Positions 1 through 9,336 of a DNA stretch of 64,000 bases are shown here, piece after piece. Below the pieces are notes generated by a model. That model searched no databases, had not been told where the DNA came from, and was given only the letters and a program-made list of their open reading frames with translations. The position numbers and the translations under genes are program-made. Within the stretch, counting starts at the first letter, position 1, and each line of letters opens with the position of its first letter. The stretch comes from Paraburkholderia sartisoli (GTDB lineage Bacteria > Pseudomonadota > Gammaproteobacteria > Burkholderiales > Burkholderiaceae), in the NCBI RefSeq assembly GCF_900107685.1, contig NZ_FNRQ01000001.1:744001-808000 (forward strand), in the 5' to 3' direction.

Positions 1-55
1 GAGCCGGGGTCCCAGCGTCTTCTCACTGATGCATCGCGTTTGAGAGCGCGTAACA

Positions 56-91
56 GAAAGCCCCACGCAGCGCGAACCGGGTGGGGCTTGT
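56..91 (-). terminator. Rho-independent terminator of ssrA
   Basis: Read on the minus strand, AAGCCCCAC pairs with GTGGGGCTT around a loop of about 14 nt and is followed by TTTCTGTT. It lies about 45 bp beyond the 3' end of the tmRNA gene, in the right orientation to end that transcript. Bases 1-55 show nothing I can assign. Confidence 0.75.
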
Positions 92-135
92 GTTGATCTG
101 CTGATACTGACTGCTGCTTGTTACCGGGTGTTTTC

Positions 136-505
136 TGGTGGAGGCGGCGGGAATCGAACCCGCGTCCAGAAGCACTCTACGACCAGTTCTACATACTTAG
201 TTCTATCTTTTGATTTAACCGTGCCGACGCGGACGAACACGCTTCGGTACAGCGATTCACTGAATTTTCGACCTTGGCGTCGTGACGCCGACAAGGCTTA
301 ACTGACGTATATGACCTCTGTCGGTATTGCTACCGGTCTTGCGACTCTAACCCGTCAGTGAGCCAGGCAGAGGACGGCGGCCCTTAGGCTGCCAGTGCGA
401 ACGTTTCGTCGTTTGCAGTTACGTTTTTCCCGCTGATTTACGAGGTTACGGGGCCTCGGTATGCCCTGGCCGCTTCGCAACCCCTGTCGAAACCAGGTCG
501 CCCCC
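136..505 (-). tRNA. ssrA: Transfer-messenger RNA (tmRNA, 10Sa RNA)
   Basis: This is the tmRNA that rescues stalled ribosomes by trans-translation and tags the nascent protein for proteolysis. On the minus strand the 5' end begins GGGGGCGACCTGG and the 3' end finishes with a T-arm GGTTCGATTCC and CGCCTCC-ACCA. The two ends pair as a 7-bp acceptor stem (with one G-U), which fixes both boundaries and shows that CCA is encoded. The mRNA-like part encodes the tag ANDETFALAA, with GCA as resume codon, then TAA. The length, about 370 nt, is normal for a one-piece tmRNA. It is a tmRNA rather than a tRNA; the tRNA type is used as the closest label. Confidence 0.97.
384..416 (-). other. tmRNA tag-peptide reading frame
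   Basis: This is the internal open reading frame of ssrA: GCA AAC GAC GAA ACG TTC GCA CTG GCA GCC TAA, giving A-N-D-E-T-F-A-L-A-A-stop. The terminal hydrophobic A-L-A-A is the usual ClpXP-type degron. The resume codon is Ala, preceded by the usual A-rich upstream stretch. Confidence 0.93.
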
Positions 506-514
506 GCGGTCGGA

Positions 515-534
515 TGACCTGCATATGCAGGTCA
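515..534. repeat. 20-bp perfect palindrome at the presumed ssrA transcription start
   Basis: TGACCTGCATATGCAGGTCA is its own reverse complement over all 20 bases. It ends 9 bp before the mature tmRNA 5' end. With the candidate promoter just upstream, it would form the first 20 nt of the precursor, which RNase P would remove. It could be a 5' hairpin or a protein-binding operator. Confidence 0.7.
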
Positions 535-540
535 ATCGCC

Positions 541-569
541 ATCTTACAATACAGTGACTCCTGCGTCAC
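541..569 (-). promoter_or_regulatory. Candidate sigma-70 promoter of ssrA
   Basis: On the minus strand GTGACG (-35, 4 of 6 matches) and TAAGAT (-10, 4 of 6) are separated by exactly 17 bp. The predicted start is near 534, giving a leader of about 30 nt before the mature 5' end. The call rests on spacing and position only. Confidence 0.4.
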
Positions 570-682
570 GGCTTCTCTGCAATGCAGGCCGGAATCCCGC
601 TTGATGCCTCCGTGCCACAGGGGGATTGATCACCGCAAACCCAAACGCGGTCCTGTTTCCGGCTGCGGCGACCTGTTCGATA

Positions 683-1396
683 TCAGGTGATGTCGCGCAA
701 CAGGCGTTGCAACTCGGCAGTCGACTGGACGATGTGCTTCGCGTGCCACTTCGCGGGCGGCAGGTCGTTGCCGCAATAGCCGTACGCCGCGGCCACCGTG
801 ACCATGCCGGCGGCAAACCCCGCCTGCACGTCGCGCAGATCGTCGCCGACGTAGACGATGCGCTCGGGCGGGATCGCCATTTCCTGCGCCGCGTGCAGGA
901 GCGGCGCGGGGTGGGGCTTCGAGTGAGGCGTCGTGTCGCCGCTGACCACGCAGACCGCGCGCTCTTCGAGACCCAGTTGCGCGACGAGCGGATCGGTCAG
1001 GCGCGCTGCCTTGTTGGTCACGATGCCCCAACGGATGCCGCGTGCGTCCAGGTCGTCGAGCACGGCGTCGATGCCCTGGAACAGGGTTGTCTCGATACAC
1101 AGATCGGCTTCGTAGTTGGCGAGAAACTCCTCGCGCATCGAAGCGAACTCATGGTCCTCCGGACCAATGCCGAAGGCGCCCCCAATCAGGCCGCGCGCAC
1201 CCGCCGACGCGAGCGGGCGCAGGTCGTCGAGTGGCACCATGTCGAGCCCGCGCTCATGACGCATCTTGTTGACCGCGGCGGCGAGGTCGGGTGCGGTGTC
1301 GGCCAGCGTGCCGTCGAGGTCGAACAGGACGGCCTGACACAGGCCGGTTGCAGCTTCGTCGTCTTCGCGTTGGGGCAGGGGCGTGGGGTCGCTCAT
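683..1396 (-). CDS. gph: Phosphoglycolate phosphatase (HAD family)
   Basis: It hydrolyses 2-phosphoglycolate to glycolate, salvaging the product of oxidative DNA 3'-end damage and of Rubisco side reactions. The 237-residue protein carries the HAD signatures. Motif I is LFDLDGTLADT, with nucleophile Asp26 and acid/base Asp28; then come a helical cap, SKPHPAPLL with the motif III lysine, and YVGDDLRDVQAG with the motif IV acidic pair. The gene starts 27 bp after ubiG ends, so the two are probably co-transcribed, which is common in betaproteobacteria. A related HAD phosphatase such as MupP cannot be excluded from sequence reading alone. Confidence 0.87.
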   Translation of the reverse strand: MSDPTPLPQREDDEAATGLCQAVLFDLDGTLADTAPDLAAAVNKMRHERGLDMVPLDDLRPLASAGARGLIGGAFGIGPEDHEFASMREEFLANYEADLCIETTLFQGIDAVLDDLDARGIRWGIVTNKAARLTDPLVAQLGLEERAVCVVSGDTTPHSKPHPAPLLHAAQEMAIPPERIVYVGDDLRDVQAGFAAGMVTVAAAYGYCGNDLPPAKWHAKHIVQSTAELQRLLRDIT

Positions 1397-1423
1397 GAAG
1401 GTGTGTTCGCAGGTTCAGGTCGA

Positions 1424-2122
1424 TCAGGCGGGGCGGCGGCTGGCGAGCATGTAGTTCACGCTCGTGTCGCTGGCTAGCGCGAAGTGCTTGCTGAGCGGGT
1501 TGTACACGATGCCCTTGATGTCGTCGGTGACGAGGCTCGCGCCGCGCACAAAGCCCGCGAGTTCGGACGGGCGGATGAAGCGCGCGTAGTCGTGCGTGCC
1601 CTTCGGGAGCATGCGCGCAATATATTCCGCGCCGATCACGGCAAAGAGATACGACTTCACGTTGCGGTTGAGCGTGGAGAAAAACACCCAGCCGCCTGGC
1701 TTGACGAGCGTCGCGCACGCGGCCACCACGGCGGCCGGCTCAGGAACGTGTTCGAGCATTTCCATGCAGGTCACGACGTCGTAGGTGGCGGGTTCACGGG
1801 CAGCGAGCGCCTCGGCGGCGATTTCTTCGTAATCTACGGTTACACCGCTTTCAAGACTGTGAAGATCCGCGACGCCCAACGCTTCGCGCGAAAGGTCGAT
1901 ACCCTTGACGTGCGCCCCCATTCCCGCCATCGATTCCGACAGAATGCCGCCGCCGCAACCGATATCCAGCACGCGTTTGCCGGCGAGCGACGCGTGCGCA
2001 TCGATCCATTTGAGCCGGACCGGATTCAGTTCGTGCAGCGGTTTGAATTCGGCGTTCGGGTCCCACCAGCGATGGGCGAGATCGCTGAATTTCTGTAGTT
2101 CGTGGGGATCGGCATTGGTCAT
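1424..2122 (-). CDS. ubiG: Ubiquinone biosynthesis O-methyltransferase
   Basis: UbiG performs both O-methylations of the ubiquinone pathway using S-adenosylmethionine. The start is placed at [12 protein letters not shown] (2122), because UbiG proteins begin near this Asp/Lys/Phe segment and the upstream in-frame codons (to 2278) look like non-coding Arg/Pro-rich read-through. The product has 232 residues. The N-terminal segment [11 protein letters not shown] and the SAM-binding glycine-rich loop [13 protein letters not shown] are clear, followed by EMLEHVPEP. It is the first gene of a probable ubiG-gph unit lying beyond the ompA terminator. Confidence 0.93.
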   Translation of the reverse strand: MTNADPHELQKFSDLAHRWWDPNAEFKPLHELNPVRLKWIDAHASLAGKRVLDIGCGGGILSESMAGMGAHVKGIDLSREALGVADLHSLESGVTVDYEEIAAEALAAREPATYDVVTCMEMLEHVPEPAAVVAACATLVKPGGWVFFSTLNRNVKSYLFAVIGAEYIARMLPKGTHDYARFIRPSELAGFVRGASLVTDDIKGIVYNPLSKHFALASDTSVNYMLASRRPA

Positions 2123-2296
2123 GTCGGATTCGGGCCTTGATGAAAGCGGGTGAGCGGGCGGGCGAGGATAAACCCTGAGTATATAGGCCGTCGAACCCGG
2201 CGGCAAAATGCTGCGCAATTGCAGCACGCCCGGGTCAGAAGCCCCACGGCAAACGGGTCGCGCCCGTGAGCGGGGCACTGATAGCCGGTGTCTGGA

Positions 2297-2326
2297 ATAA
2301 AAAAAGCCCCGCCGAAGCGGGGCTTT
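2297..2326 (-). terminator. Rho-independent terminator of the ompA-family gene
   Basis: On the minus strand AAAGCCCCG-CTTC-GGCGGGGCTTTTTTT forms a tight GC stem with a small loop and a T run. It lies 24 bp after the stop of the OmpA-family gene and separates it from ubiG. Confidence 0.88.
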
Positions 2327-2349
2327 GATACTGCGGTAACTCTGTAACC

Positions 2350-3000
2350 TTACTGCTTCGAAGTACCGACAACTTCGACTTCCACGCGGCGATCCGGTGC
2401 GAGGCAGGCGATGAGTTGCTTGTGGTTCTTCTGGTTGCAGCCAGTCGTAACCGGGTTGCGCTTGCCCTTGCCTTCCGTGTAGACACGGTTGGATTCGATG
2501 CCCTTGCTGACCAGGTATGCCTTGACAGCTTGTGCACGACGCAGCGACAGACGGTCGTTGTACTTGTCCGAACCGATACGGTCCGTGTAACCCGTCGCGA
2601 CCACGACTTCCAGGTTCACGCCCTGGATCTTCGATGCGAGGTCGTCGAGCTGTTGCTTGCCAGCCGGCTTCAGGACAGCCTTGTCGAAGTCGAACAGGGC
2701 ATCAGCCTGGTACGTGATCTTCTGGCTGGTGACTGCCGGCGCAACAGGCGCAGGCGGAGCCGGCGGGGTCGGAGCCTGGGCTACCAGGGCGCCATCGCAC
2801 TTCGCGTTAGCCGTTGCCGGCGTCCAGAACGCATCGCGCCAGCAAAGCTCGTTCGTGCCGTTCATCCACACGTATTCGCCGGTGCCGTTCACCCAGTTGT
2901 CGTTCGTGGCTTGTCGCGACGCCGGCACCGACTGTGCCGAAGCGGATGCAGCCATTACTGCGGTAGCTGCAATGAACGCGAGCTTTGAAAGTTTATTCAT
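2350..3000 (-). CDS. ompA: OmpA-family outer-membrane/peptidoglycan-binding lipoprotein-like protein
   Basis: This 216-residue protein has a signal peptide ([20 protein letters not shown], cleavage near ASA-Q). A short N-terminal region rich in Trp and Cys follows, then an Ala/Pro hinge ([13 protein letters not shown]) and a C-terminal OmpA-like peptidoglycan-binding domain from about residue 93. That domain includes [38 protein letters not shown] and RRVEVEVVG. It lacks the eight-stranded N-terminal barrel of enterobacterial OmpA, so it is the short periplasmic-anchor type common in Burkholderiales. A strong AGGAG precedes the ATG. It is monocistronic and has its own terminator. The gene symbol is used in the loose family sense. 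Confidence 0.85.
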   Translation of the reverse strand: MNKLSKLAFIAATAVMAASASAQSVPASRQATNDNWVNGTGEYVWMNGTNELCWRDAFWTPATANAKCDGALVAQAPTPPAPPAPVAPAVTSQKITYQADALFDFDKAVLKPAGKQQLDDLASKIQGVNLEVVVATGYTDRIGSDKYNDRLSLRRAQAVKAYLVSKGIESNRVYTEGKGKRNPVTTGCNQKNHKQLIACLAPDRRVEVEVVGTSKQ

Positions 3001-3490
3001 ATTTCTCCTCTCGAAATTGAGATTACCGCAGGTTTACTGCGAGCTTGTTGACGAAGACAAGTCATACATTGCTCGAAGTATAACATCGGTGCGGAACAAA
3101 AGACGTGCTGTGTAGACTTCGAGCAGTGTCTAACTCTTTGTGCGTTGGCATTTTGCCATATCGTTCCCTTCTGACGATAAAAAAATCCTCCCCTGTTTCT
3201 TGCCCCCAACCAATTGTGGTGCAAGCGCAACAAAGAAACCGCCGGATTTTTGCGCCCATCCGCTTTGTTCCGGTGCGAGCCCGCATCCGGAAAAATCTAC
3301 CGCCGGGCAGGCCGCTGATCCAGCACGCAGGAGCCGTTCCCGGTCATCTCCCTAATAGGTATACGTACCCCGTCGGGCGCGGGTGCCGGGCATGTTAGAA
3401 TCGCGTGATGCGTTGCGCCTGCAGCGTCTACGCGAAGCCGGCTCATCGTGCGTTTCAGGTGGCCGTCCTTGCATGTAAAAGACACGGATA
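3001..3490. other. Divergent intergenic region between ompA and gyrA
   Basis: These 490 bp hold no convincing gene. On the minus strand TATACT (3077-3082) is a possible -10 for ompA, about 75 bp before its start. On the plus strand TAGAAT near 3397-3402 (in CATGTTAGAATCGCG) is a likely gyrA -10; the same hexamer recurs before thyA and cysM in this window. The gyrA leader would be about 85 nt. I see no clear -35 for either promoter. Confidence 0.5.
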
Positions 3491-6127
3491 ATGGATCAAT
3501 TCGCTAAAGAGACTCTGCCAATCTCCCTAGAGGAGGAAATGCGCCGTTCGTATCTCGATTACGCGATGAGCGTGATCGTGGGGCGTGCGCTCCCTGACGT
3601 TCGCGACGGCCTGAAACCGGTCCACCGGCGCGTGCTGTACGCGATGCACGAACTCAACAACGACTGGAACCGCGCCTACAAGAAGTCCGCGCGTATCGTC
3701 GGCGACGTGATCGGTAAGTATCACCCGCACGGCGACACGGCTGTCTACGACACCATCGTCCGGATGGCGCAGGACTTTTCGCTACGATACATGCTCGTGG
3801 ACGGCCAGGGTAACTTCGGCTCCGTCGACGGCGACAACGCCGCGGCGATGCGGTACACCGAAATCCGCATGGCGAAGATCGGCCATGAACTGCTCGCCGA
3901 CATCGACAAGGAAACCGTCGACTTCCAGCCGAACTACGACGGCAGCGAAAACGAACCGGCTATCCTGCCGGCGCGCATTCCCAATCTTCTGATCAATGGC
4001 TCGTCCGGCATCGCGGTCGGGATGGCGACGAACATCCCGCCGCACAACCTGAACGAAGTTGTCGACGCCTGCCATCACCTGCTGAAAAACCCGGAAGCCA
4101 CGATCGACGAGCTGATCGAGATCGTGCCGGCACCGGATTTCCCGACCGCCGGCATCATCTACGGCGTCGCGGGCGTGCGCGACGGCTATCGCACCGGCCG
4201 CGGCCGCGTCGTGATGCGCGCCACGACCCATTTCGAGGAAATCGATCGCGGCCAGCGCATGGCGATCATCGTCGACGAGTTGCCGTATCAGGTGAACAAG
4301 CGCTCGCTGCTGGAGCGCATCGCCGAACTCGTCAACGAGAAAAAGCTGGAAGGCATTTCCGATATCCGCGACGAATCCGACAAGAGCGGCATGCGCGTCG
4401 TGATCGAGCTGAAGCGTGGCGAAGTGCCCGAGGTGATCCTCAACAATCTGTACAAGGCGACGCAGCTGCAGGACACGTTCGGCATGAACATGGTCGCGCT
4501 CGTCGACGGCCAGCCGAAGCTCCTGAACCTGAAGGAAATGCTGACCTGCTTCCTGTCGCATCGACGGGAAGTGCTGACGCGGCGCACGGTATACGAACTG
4601 CGCAAGGCCCGCGAACGCGGCCACGTGCTCGAAGGCCTGGCGGTCGCGCTCGCGAACATCGACGACTTCATCGCGATCATCAAGGCCGCGCCGACGCCGC
4701 CGATCGCGAAGCAGGAGTTGATGGCGCGTCCGTGGGATTCGTCGCTCGTGCGCGAGATGCTGGCGCGCGCCGAAACGGAGAACGCAGGGGCGGGTGGCCG
4801 TGAGGCCTATCGTCCGGACGGCCTGAATCCGCTGTTCGGCATGCAGACCGATGGCCTCTATCGTCTGTCGGACGTGCAGGCGCAGGAAATCCTGCAAATG
4901 CGTCTGCAACGCCTGACGGGTCTCGAGCAGGACAAGATCATCGGCGAATACCGCGAAGTGATGGCCCAGATCGCCGATCTGCTGGACATCCTCGCGCGTC
5001 CGGAGCGCATTACTGCGATCATCGTCGACGAACTGACGTCGATCCACGCCGAATTCGGCGACGCGCGCCGCTCGCGCATCGAGCTGAACGCGACCGAGCT
5101 GAACACCGAGGACCTGATCACGCCGCAGGACATGGTCGTCACCATGTCGCACGCGGGGTATGTGAAATCGCAGCCGTTGTCCGAATATCGCGCCCAGAAG
5201 CGCGGAGGTCGCGGCAAACAGGCGACCTCGATGAAGGAAGACGACTGGATCGACACGCTCTTCATCGCGAACACGCACGATCACATCCTGTGCTTCTCGA
5301 ACCGCGGCCGCGTGTACTGGGTGAAGGTGTATGAGGTGCCGCAGGGCTCGCGGAACTCGCGCGGCCGTCCGATCGTCAATATGTTCCCGCTGCAGGACGG
5401 CGAGAAGATCACGGTGGTGCTGCCGGTCAAGGAATTCTCGGCCGACCGCTTCATCTTCATGGCGACGGCGCTCGGCACGGTCAAGAAAACGCCGCTGGAA
5501 GCGTTCAGCCGCCCGCTGCGCAAGGGTATTATCGCGGTCGGTCTCGACGACGGTGATTACCTGATCGGCGCCGCGATCACCGACGGCCAGCACGACGTGA
5601 TGCTGTTCTCGGATTCGGGCAAGGCGGTGCGCTTCGACGAGAACGACGTGCGTCCGATGGGCCGCGAGGCGCGCGGCGTGCGCGGCATGCAGCTGGACGA
5701 CGGGCAGCAGGTCATCGCGCTCCTCGTTGCCGGCGACGAGCAGCAGTCGGTGCTGACCGCAACGGAGAACGGCTTCGGCAAGCGCACGCCGATTACCGAG
5801 TACACGCGTCATGGCCGCGGCACAAAGGGCATGATCGCGATCCAGACCTCGGAGCGGAACGGCAAGGTGGTCGCCGCGACGCTGGTCGATCCTGAGGCGC
5901 AGATCATGCTGATCACCAACACGGGCGTGCTGATTCGTACGCGCGTGTCGGAAATCCGTGAGATGGGACGCGCAACGCAAGGTGTTACACTCATCAGCCT
6001 TGATGAGGGCACGAAGCTTTCAGGTCTCCAGCAGGTCGCCGAAGCGGAAGCAGATGTCGAAATCGAAGGCGAGGCCGATGGTCCCGCCGACGTCGATACG
6101 AACGGTGAAGAGGGCGGCGCAGCCTGA
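3491..6127 (+). CDS. gyrA: DNA gyrase subunit A
   Basis: GyrA is the breakage-reunion subunit of gyrase, which introduces negative supercoils with GyrB. The 878-residue product is full length. The catalytic tyrosine is Tyr122 in [10 protein letters not shown]. The quinolone-resistance region around residues 67-106 reads [11 protein letters not shown], so position 83 is Thr (the normal residue in several pseudomonads and Burkholderia) and position 87 is Asp; no resistance substitution is evident. The GyrA box QKRGGRGK introduces the C-terminal DNA-wrapping beta-pinwheel. The protein ends in an acidic Glu/Asp-rich tail. It heads the long plus-strand run that continues with serC. Confidence 0.98.
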   Translation: MDQFAKETLPISLEEEMRRSYLDYAMSVIVGRALPDVRDGLKPVHRRVLYAMHELNNDWNRAYKKSARIVGDVIGKYHPHGDTAVYDTIVRMAQDFSLRYMLVDGQGNFGSVDGDNAAAMRYTEIRMAKIGHELLADIDKETVDFQPNYDGSENEPAILPARIPNLLINGSSGIAVGMATNIPPHNLNEVVDACHHLLKNPEATIDELIEIVPAPDFPTAGIIYGVAGVRDGYRTGRGRVVMRATTHFEEIDRGQRMAIIVDELPYQVNKRSLLERIAELVNEKKLEGISDIRDESDKSGMRVVIELKRGEVPEVILNNLYKATQLQDTFGMNMVALVDGQPKLLNLKEMLTCFLSHRREVLTRRTVYELRKARERGHVLEGLAVALANIDDFIAIIKAAPTPPIAKQELMARPWDSSLVREMLARAETENAGAGGREAYRPDGLNPLFGMQTDGLYRLSDVQAQEILQMRLQRLTGLEQDKIIGEYREVMAQIADLLDILARPERITAIIVDELTSIHAEFGDARRSRIELNATELNTEDLITPQDMVVTMSHAGYVKSQPLSEYRAQKRGGRGKQATSMKEDDWIDTLFIANTHDHILCFSNRGRVYWVKVYEVPQGSRNSRGRPIVNMFPLQDGEKITVVLPVKEFSADRFIFMATALGTVKKTPLEAFSRPLRKGIIAVGLDDGDYLIGAAITDGQHDVMLFSDSGKAVRFDENDVRPMGREARGVRGMQLDDGQQVIALLVAGDEQQSVLTATENGFGKRTPITEYTRHGRGTKGMIAIQTSERNGKVVAATLVDPEAQIMLITNTGVLIRTRVSEIREMGRATQGVTLISLDEGTKLSGLQQVAEAEADVEIEGEADGPADVDTNGEEGGAA

Positions 6128-6250
6128 TCCGCGCTGACCTCGTGGGATGTGTATATAACGGATGAACAAGCCGCATGAATCTGCGCCCACCTGTGAGGTT
6201 GCGGCGCGGTTCGGGCGGCGGGTAGTTCGATCTATTTCTCTTAGGGAGTA

Positions 6251-6871
6251 ATGATGCAAAAACGATTCAAACAGTTGATGTTGCTGGCCGCTTTCGTCCC
6301 GACCCTCGCGATGGCGCAAGCACTTCAAACCCAGCAGGCAGCGCCGGCTGCGGCAGCAACTGCAGCAGCACCTGTTGATCCGGCCAAGCAGGCTGCGATC
6401 AAGGATCTGCTGGACGCGATCGACGCGCAGAAGCTCGTCGGCGCAATCGGTAACAGCGCGCAAATGCAGGCCAAGCAACTGGTTCCGGCCATCCTGTCGG
6501 ACGCCCTGTCGGAAAACAAGTCGTTGACGGACAAGCAGAAGCAGGCTTCCGTCCCGACGCTGCAAAAGAACACGGTGCCGAAGCTGGTTGACTCGGCAGG
6601 TCAGGTGTTCGCAACGGACTCGTTCCGCCAGGACGCGATGCAGGCTCAGTACGACGCGTACGCGAAGTACTACAGCACGCAGGAAATCAAGGACCTGACG
6701 ACGTTCTACAAGAGCCCGACGGGCCGCAAGTTCATCCAGGTGCAAGACCAGGTGGGCCGCGACGTGGTGAACGGTCTGATGCAGAAGTACATGCCGCAAT
6801 CGATCAAGGCAACGCGCGACCAGGCTGACAAGGAAGTCGCTTCGGTCAAGCCGGCCGCCGCCGCGAAGTAA
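6251..6871 (+). CDS. Exported DUF2059-domain protein
   Basis: This 206-residue protein has a signal peptide (LMLLAAFVPTLAMAQ) and an Ala/Gln-rich linker. The DUF2059 helical domain follows, with the typical segments FRQDAMQAQYDAYAKYYSTQEIKDL and FYKSPTGRKF. The family is periplasmic and of unknown function. Two adjacent ATG codons (6251 and 6254) follow AGGGAG; either could be used. It sits between gyrA and serC, as in other Burkholderiales as far as I recall. A Lys/Ala tail ends the protein. Confidence 0.85.
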   Translation: MMQKRFKQLMLLAAFVPTLAMAQALQTQQAAPAAAATAAAPVDPAKQAAIKDLLDAIDAQKLVGAIGNSAQMQAKQLVPAILSDALSENKSLTDKQKQASVPTLQKNTVPKLVDSAGQVFATDSFRQDAMQAQYDAYAKYYSTQEIKDLTTFYKSPTGRKFIQVQDQVGRDVVNGLMQKYMPQSIKATRDQADKEVASVKPAAAAK

Positions 6872-7060
6872 GCGGGTCGACAGGCTCAGCCGGCGCTGCC
6901 GCGACCGGCCATACAAGGGCGCCTTACGGCCGTCCGGGTTTGGCGGGTTGCCAGTGTCAGTGCGATAATGGTCGTTTGCGCGCACGCGCAGACGACCATT
7001 TTCTTTTCAGGCGCGCAATCCCGCAGTTTCCGCGGCGCGCCTGCTTCCGGGGTTTTCAAG

Positions 7061-8143
7061 ATGCGCGTCTTTAATTTCTCCGCCGGACCGGCGGCCATGC
7101 CCGAAGAAGTGCTGCGCCAGGCGGCGGCTGAAATGCTCGACTGGAATGGCAGCGGCATGAGCGTGATGGAAATGAGCCATCGCGGGAAAGAATTCATGTC
7201 GATCCATGAAGAGGCGCTCACGGATCTGCGCGAGCTGCTCGCGGTGCCGGCAAGCCATCGCATCCTGTTCCTGCAGGGCGGCGGTCTCGGCGAAAACGCG
7301 ATCGTGCCGATGAACATGCTCGGTACACGCAGGAATATCGATTTCGTCATCACGGGTTCGTGGTCGCAGAAATCGCTGAAGGAAGCGCAGAAGTACGGCG
7401 CCGCGCACATTGCCGCGTCAGGTCAGACGGCGGACGGTTTCACGCGCGCGCCGTCGTTTGCCGAATGGAAGCTGTCGGACGATCCGGCTTACGTGCATCT
7501 GTGCACGAACGAGACGATCCACGGCGTCGAGACCTTCGAGATTCCCGATCTCGGCGATATTCCGCTCGTCGCGGACGCGTCGTCGCACATCCTGTCGCGC
7601 CCGATGGACATCGCCAAGTACAGCGTGCTGTTCGGCGGCGCGCAGAAGAACATCGGCATGGCGGGCGTCACGGTGGTGATCGTGCGCGAGGACATGCTCG
7701 ACCGCGCGCTCGCGATCTGCCCGTCGGCGTTCGAATGGAAGACGGTCGCCGAAAACAATTCGATGTACAACACGCCGCCCACGTACGCGATCTACATCGC
7801 CGGACTCGTGTTCAAGTGGTTGAAGAAGCAGGGCGGCCTTGCAGCCATGGAAGCGCGCAATCTCGAAAAGTCGAAGCTGCTTTACGACACGATCGATGCG
7901 AGCCGTTTCTATCTGAACAAGGTCGAGCGCAACGCGCGGTCGCGGATGAACGTACCGTTTTTCCTCGCCGACGAGTCGCGTAACGAAGATTTCCTGGCCG
8001 GCGCGAAAGCGCGCGGGCTGGTGCAGCTGAAGGGCCACAAGTCCGTCGGCGGCATGCGGGCGTCGATTTACAACGCGGTGCCGCTCGAAGGCGTCAAGGC
8101 GCTCGTCGAGTACATGAAGGAATTCGAACAACGCGGCGCCTGA
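7061..8143 (+). CDS. serC: Phosphoserine aminotransferase
   Basis: SerC converts 3-phosphohydroxypyruvate to phosphoserine (serine pathway) and also acts in pyridoxal phosphate synthesis. The start is set at [14 protein letters not shown] (7061), the conserved N-terminus of the family; the in-frame extension back to 6968 is unlike any SerC. The product is 360 residues, the normal length. The PLP lysine lies in [16 protein letters not shown], and the C-terminal motif [16 protein letters not shown] binds the phosphate. pheA follows after 50 bp, beginning the aromatic amino acid gene run. Confidence 0.97.
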   Translation: MRVFNFSAGPAAMPEEVLRQAAAEMLDWNGSGMSVMEMSHRGKEFMSIHEEALTDLRELLAVPASHRILFLQGGGLGENAIVPMNMLGTRRNIDFVITGSWSQKSLKEAQKYGAAHIAASGQTADGFTRAPSFAEWKLSDDPAYVHLCTNETIHGVETFEIPDLGDIPLVADASSHILSRPMDIAKYSVLFGGAQKNIGMAGVTVVIVREDMLDRALAICPSAFEWKTVAENNSMYNTPPTYAIYIAGLVFKWLKKQGGLAAMEARNLEKSKLLYDTIDASRFYLNKVERNARSRMNVPFFLADESRNEDFLAGAKARGLVQLKGHKSVGGMRASIYNAVPLEGVKALVEYMKEFEQRGA

Positions 8144-8193
8144 TCACCGGCGCGCATCCTTTTCCGTATTCTCCGGCAGGGCCGTTTTCACGC

Positions 8194-9276
8194 ATGGACG
8201 ACGAACTTAATTCAAGACTCAAACCGTTGCGCGACCGCATCGACTCGATCGACGCGCAACTGATTTCGCTCCTCAATCAACGGGCCGCGGTCGCCCTCGA
8301 AGTGGGCGAGGTGAAGAAGCATTTCAACGCGCCCGTGTTTCGGCCGGAGCGCGAGCAGCAGGTCATCGCGCGCCTGCAGGGCATGAGCGACGGCCCGCTC
8401 GCCGACGATCACATCAGCGCGATCTGGCGCGAAATCATGGCCGCGAGCCGCGCGCTCGAAAAAACCATCCGTGCCGCGTATCTCGGGCCGGTCGGCACGT
8501 ATAGCGAACAGGCGATGCACGAGTACTTCGGTCAGTCGATCGAAGGGCTGCCGTGCCCGTCGATCGATGAAGTGTTCCGTTCGGTCGAAGCCGGCGCGGC
8601 CGAGTTCGGCGTCGTGCCGGTCGAGAATTCGACGGAAGGCGCCGTGTCGCGCACGCTCGACCTGCTGCTGCAGACGCAGCTTGTGATCGGCGGCGAGCTT
8701 GCGTTGCCGATCCATCACAACCTGCTGTCGCTCAATGGCGGCCTGACCGGCGTGACGCGCGTCTGCGCGCATGCACAGGCGCTCGCCCAATGCCAGCGCT
8801 GGCTCACGGCCAACGCGCCGCATCTCGAACGTCAGGCGGTGGCGAGCAACGCCGAGGCCGCGCGCATGGCCGCGGAAGACCCCACGGTCGCGGCGATCGC
8901 CGGCGATCGCGCGGCGACACATTACGGCCTGCAGGTCGCGTACGCGCTGATTCAGGACGATCCGCACAACCGCACGCGCTTCGTGATGATCGGCAAGGAA
9001 CCGGCGGGCGTCAGCGGCAACGACCAGACCTCGCTGATCCTGTCGGTCAAGAACGAGCCGGGCGCGCTCGTGAAGCTGCTGGAGCCGCTCGCGCGGCACG
9101 GTGTTTCGATGACGCGCTTCGAATCGCGACCGGCCCGCGTCGGCACGTGGGAGTACTACTTCTACATCGACTTCGAAGGCCATCGCGACGACGCAACTGT
9201 CGCGGAGGCGCTGGTGGACCTCGAAAAGAAGGCCGCTTTCGTGAAGATTCTCGGCTCGTATCCGCGCTCGCGCTGA
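8194..9276 (+). CDS. pheA: Bifunctional chorismate mutase / prephenate dehydratase (P-protein)
   Basis: It converts chorismate to prephenate and then to phenylpyruvate, the committed branch to phenylalanine. The 360-residue product has an AroQ-type chorismate mutase domain (residues 1-90, RDRIDSIDAQLISLLNQRA). A prephenate dehydratase domain from about 93 (YLGPVGTYSEQAM, NSTEGAVSRTLDLL, and the catalytic T-R-F in NRTRFVMIG) follows. A C-terminal ACT regulatory domain carries the ESRP motif (FESRPAR), which binds phenylalanine for feedback inhibition. It is followed by hisC and tyrA in the same direction. Confidence 0.97.
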   Translation: MDDELNSRLKPLRDRIDSIDAQLISLLNQRAAVALEVGEVKKHFNAPVFRPEREQQVIARLQGMSDGPLADDHISAIWREIMAASRALEKTIRAAYLGPVGTYSEQAMHEYFGQSIEGLPCPSIDEVFRSVEAGAAEFGVVPVENSTEGAVSRTLDLLLQTQLVIGGELALPIHHNLLSLNGGLTGVTRVCAHAQALAQCQRWLTANAPHLERQAVASNAEAARMAAEDPTVAAIAGDRAATHYGLQVAYALIQDDPHNRTRFVMIGKEPAGVSGNDQTSLILSVKNEPGALVKLLEPLARHGVSMTRFESRPARVGTWEYYFYIDFEGHRDDATVAEALVDLEKKAAFVKILGSYPRSR

Positions 9277-9336
9277 TATCGCGGCGCCACCCTTTTACCC
9301 GTTCAGCCAGCTGGCAAAGTCGATCTGGAGTCACTC

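Noticed and set aside
3782..5980. Long open frame (732 codons) antisense to gyrA
   Set aside because: It is the usual by-product of GC-rich third positions in a highly biased gene. It has no domain, is rich in Arg/His/Asp, and fully overlaps a certain gene.
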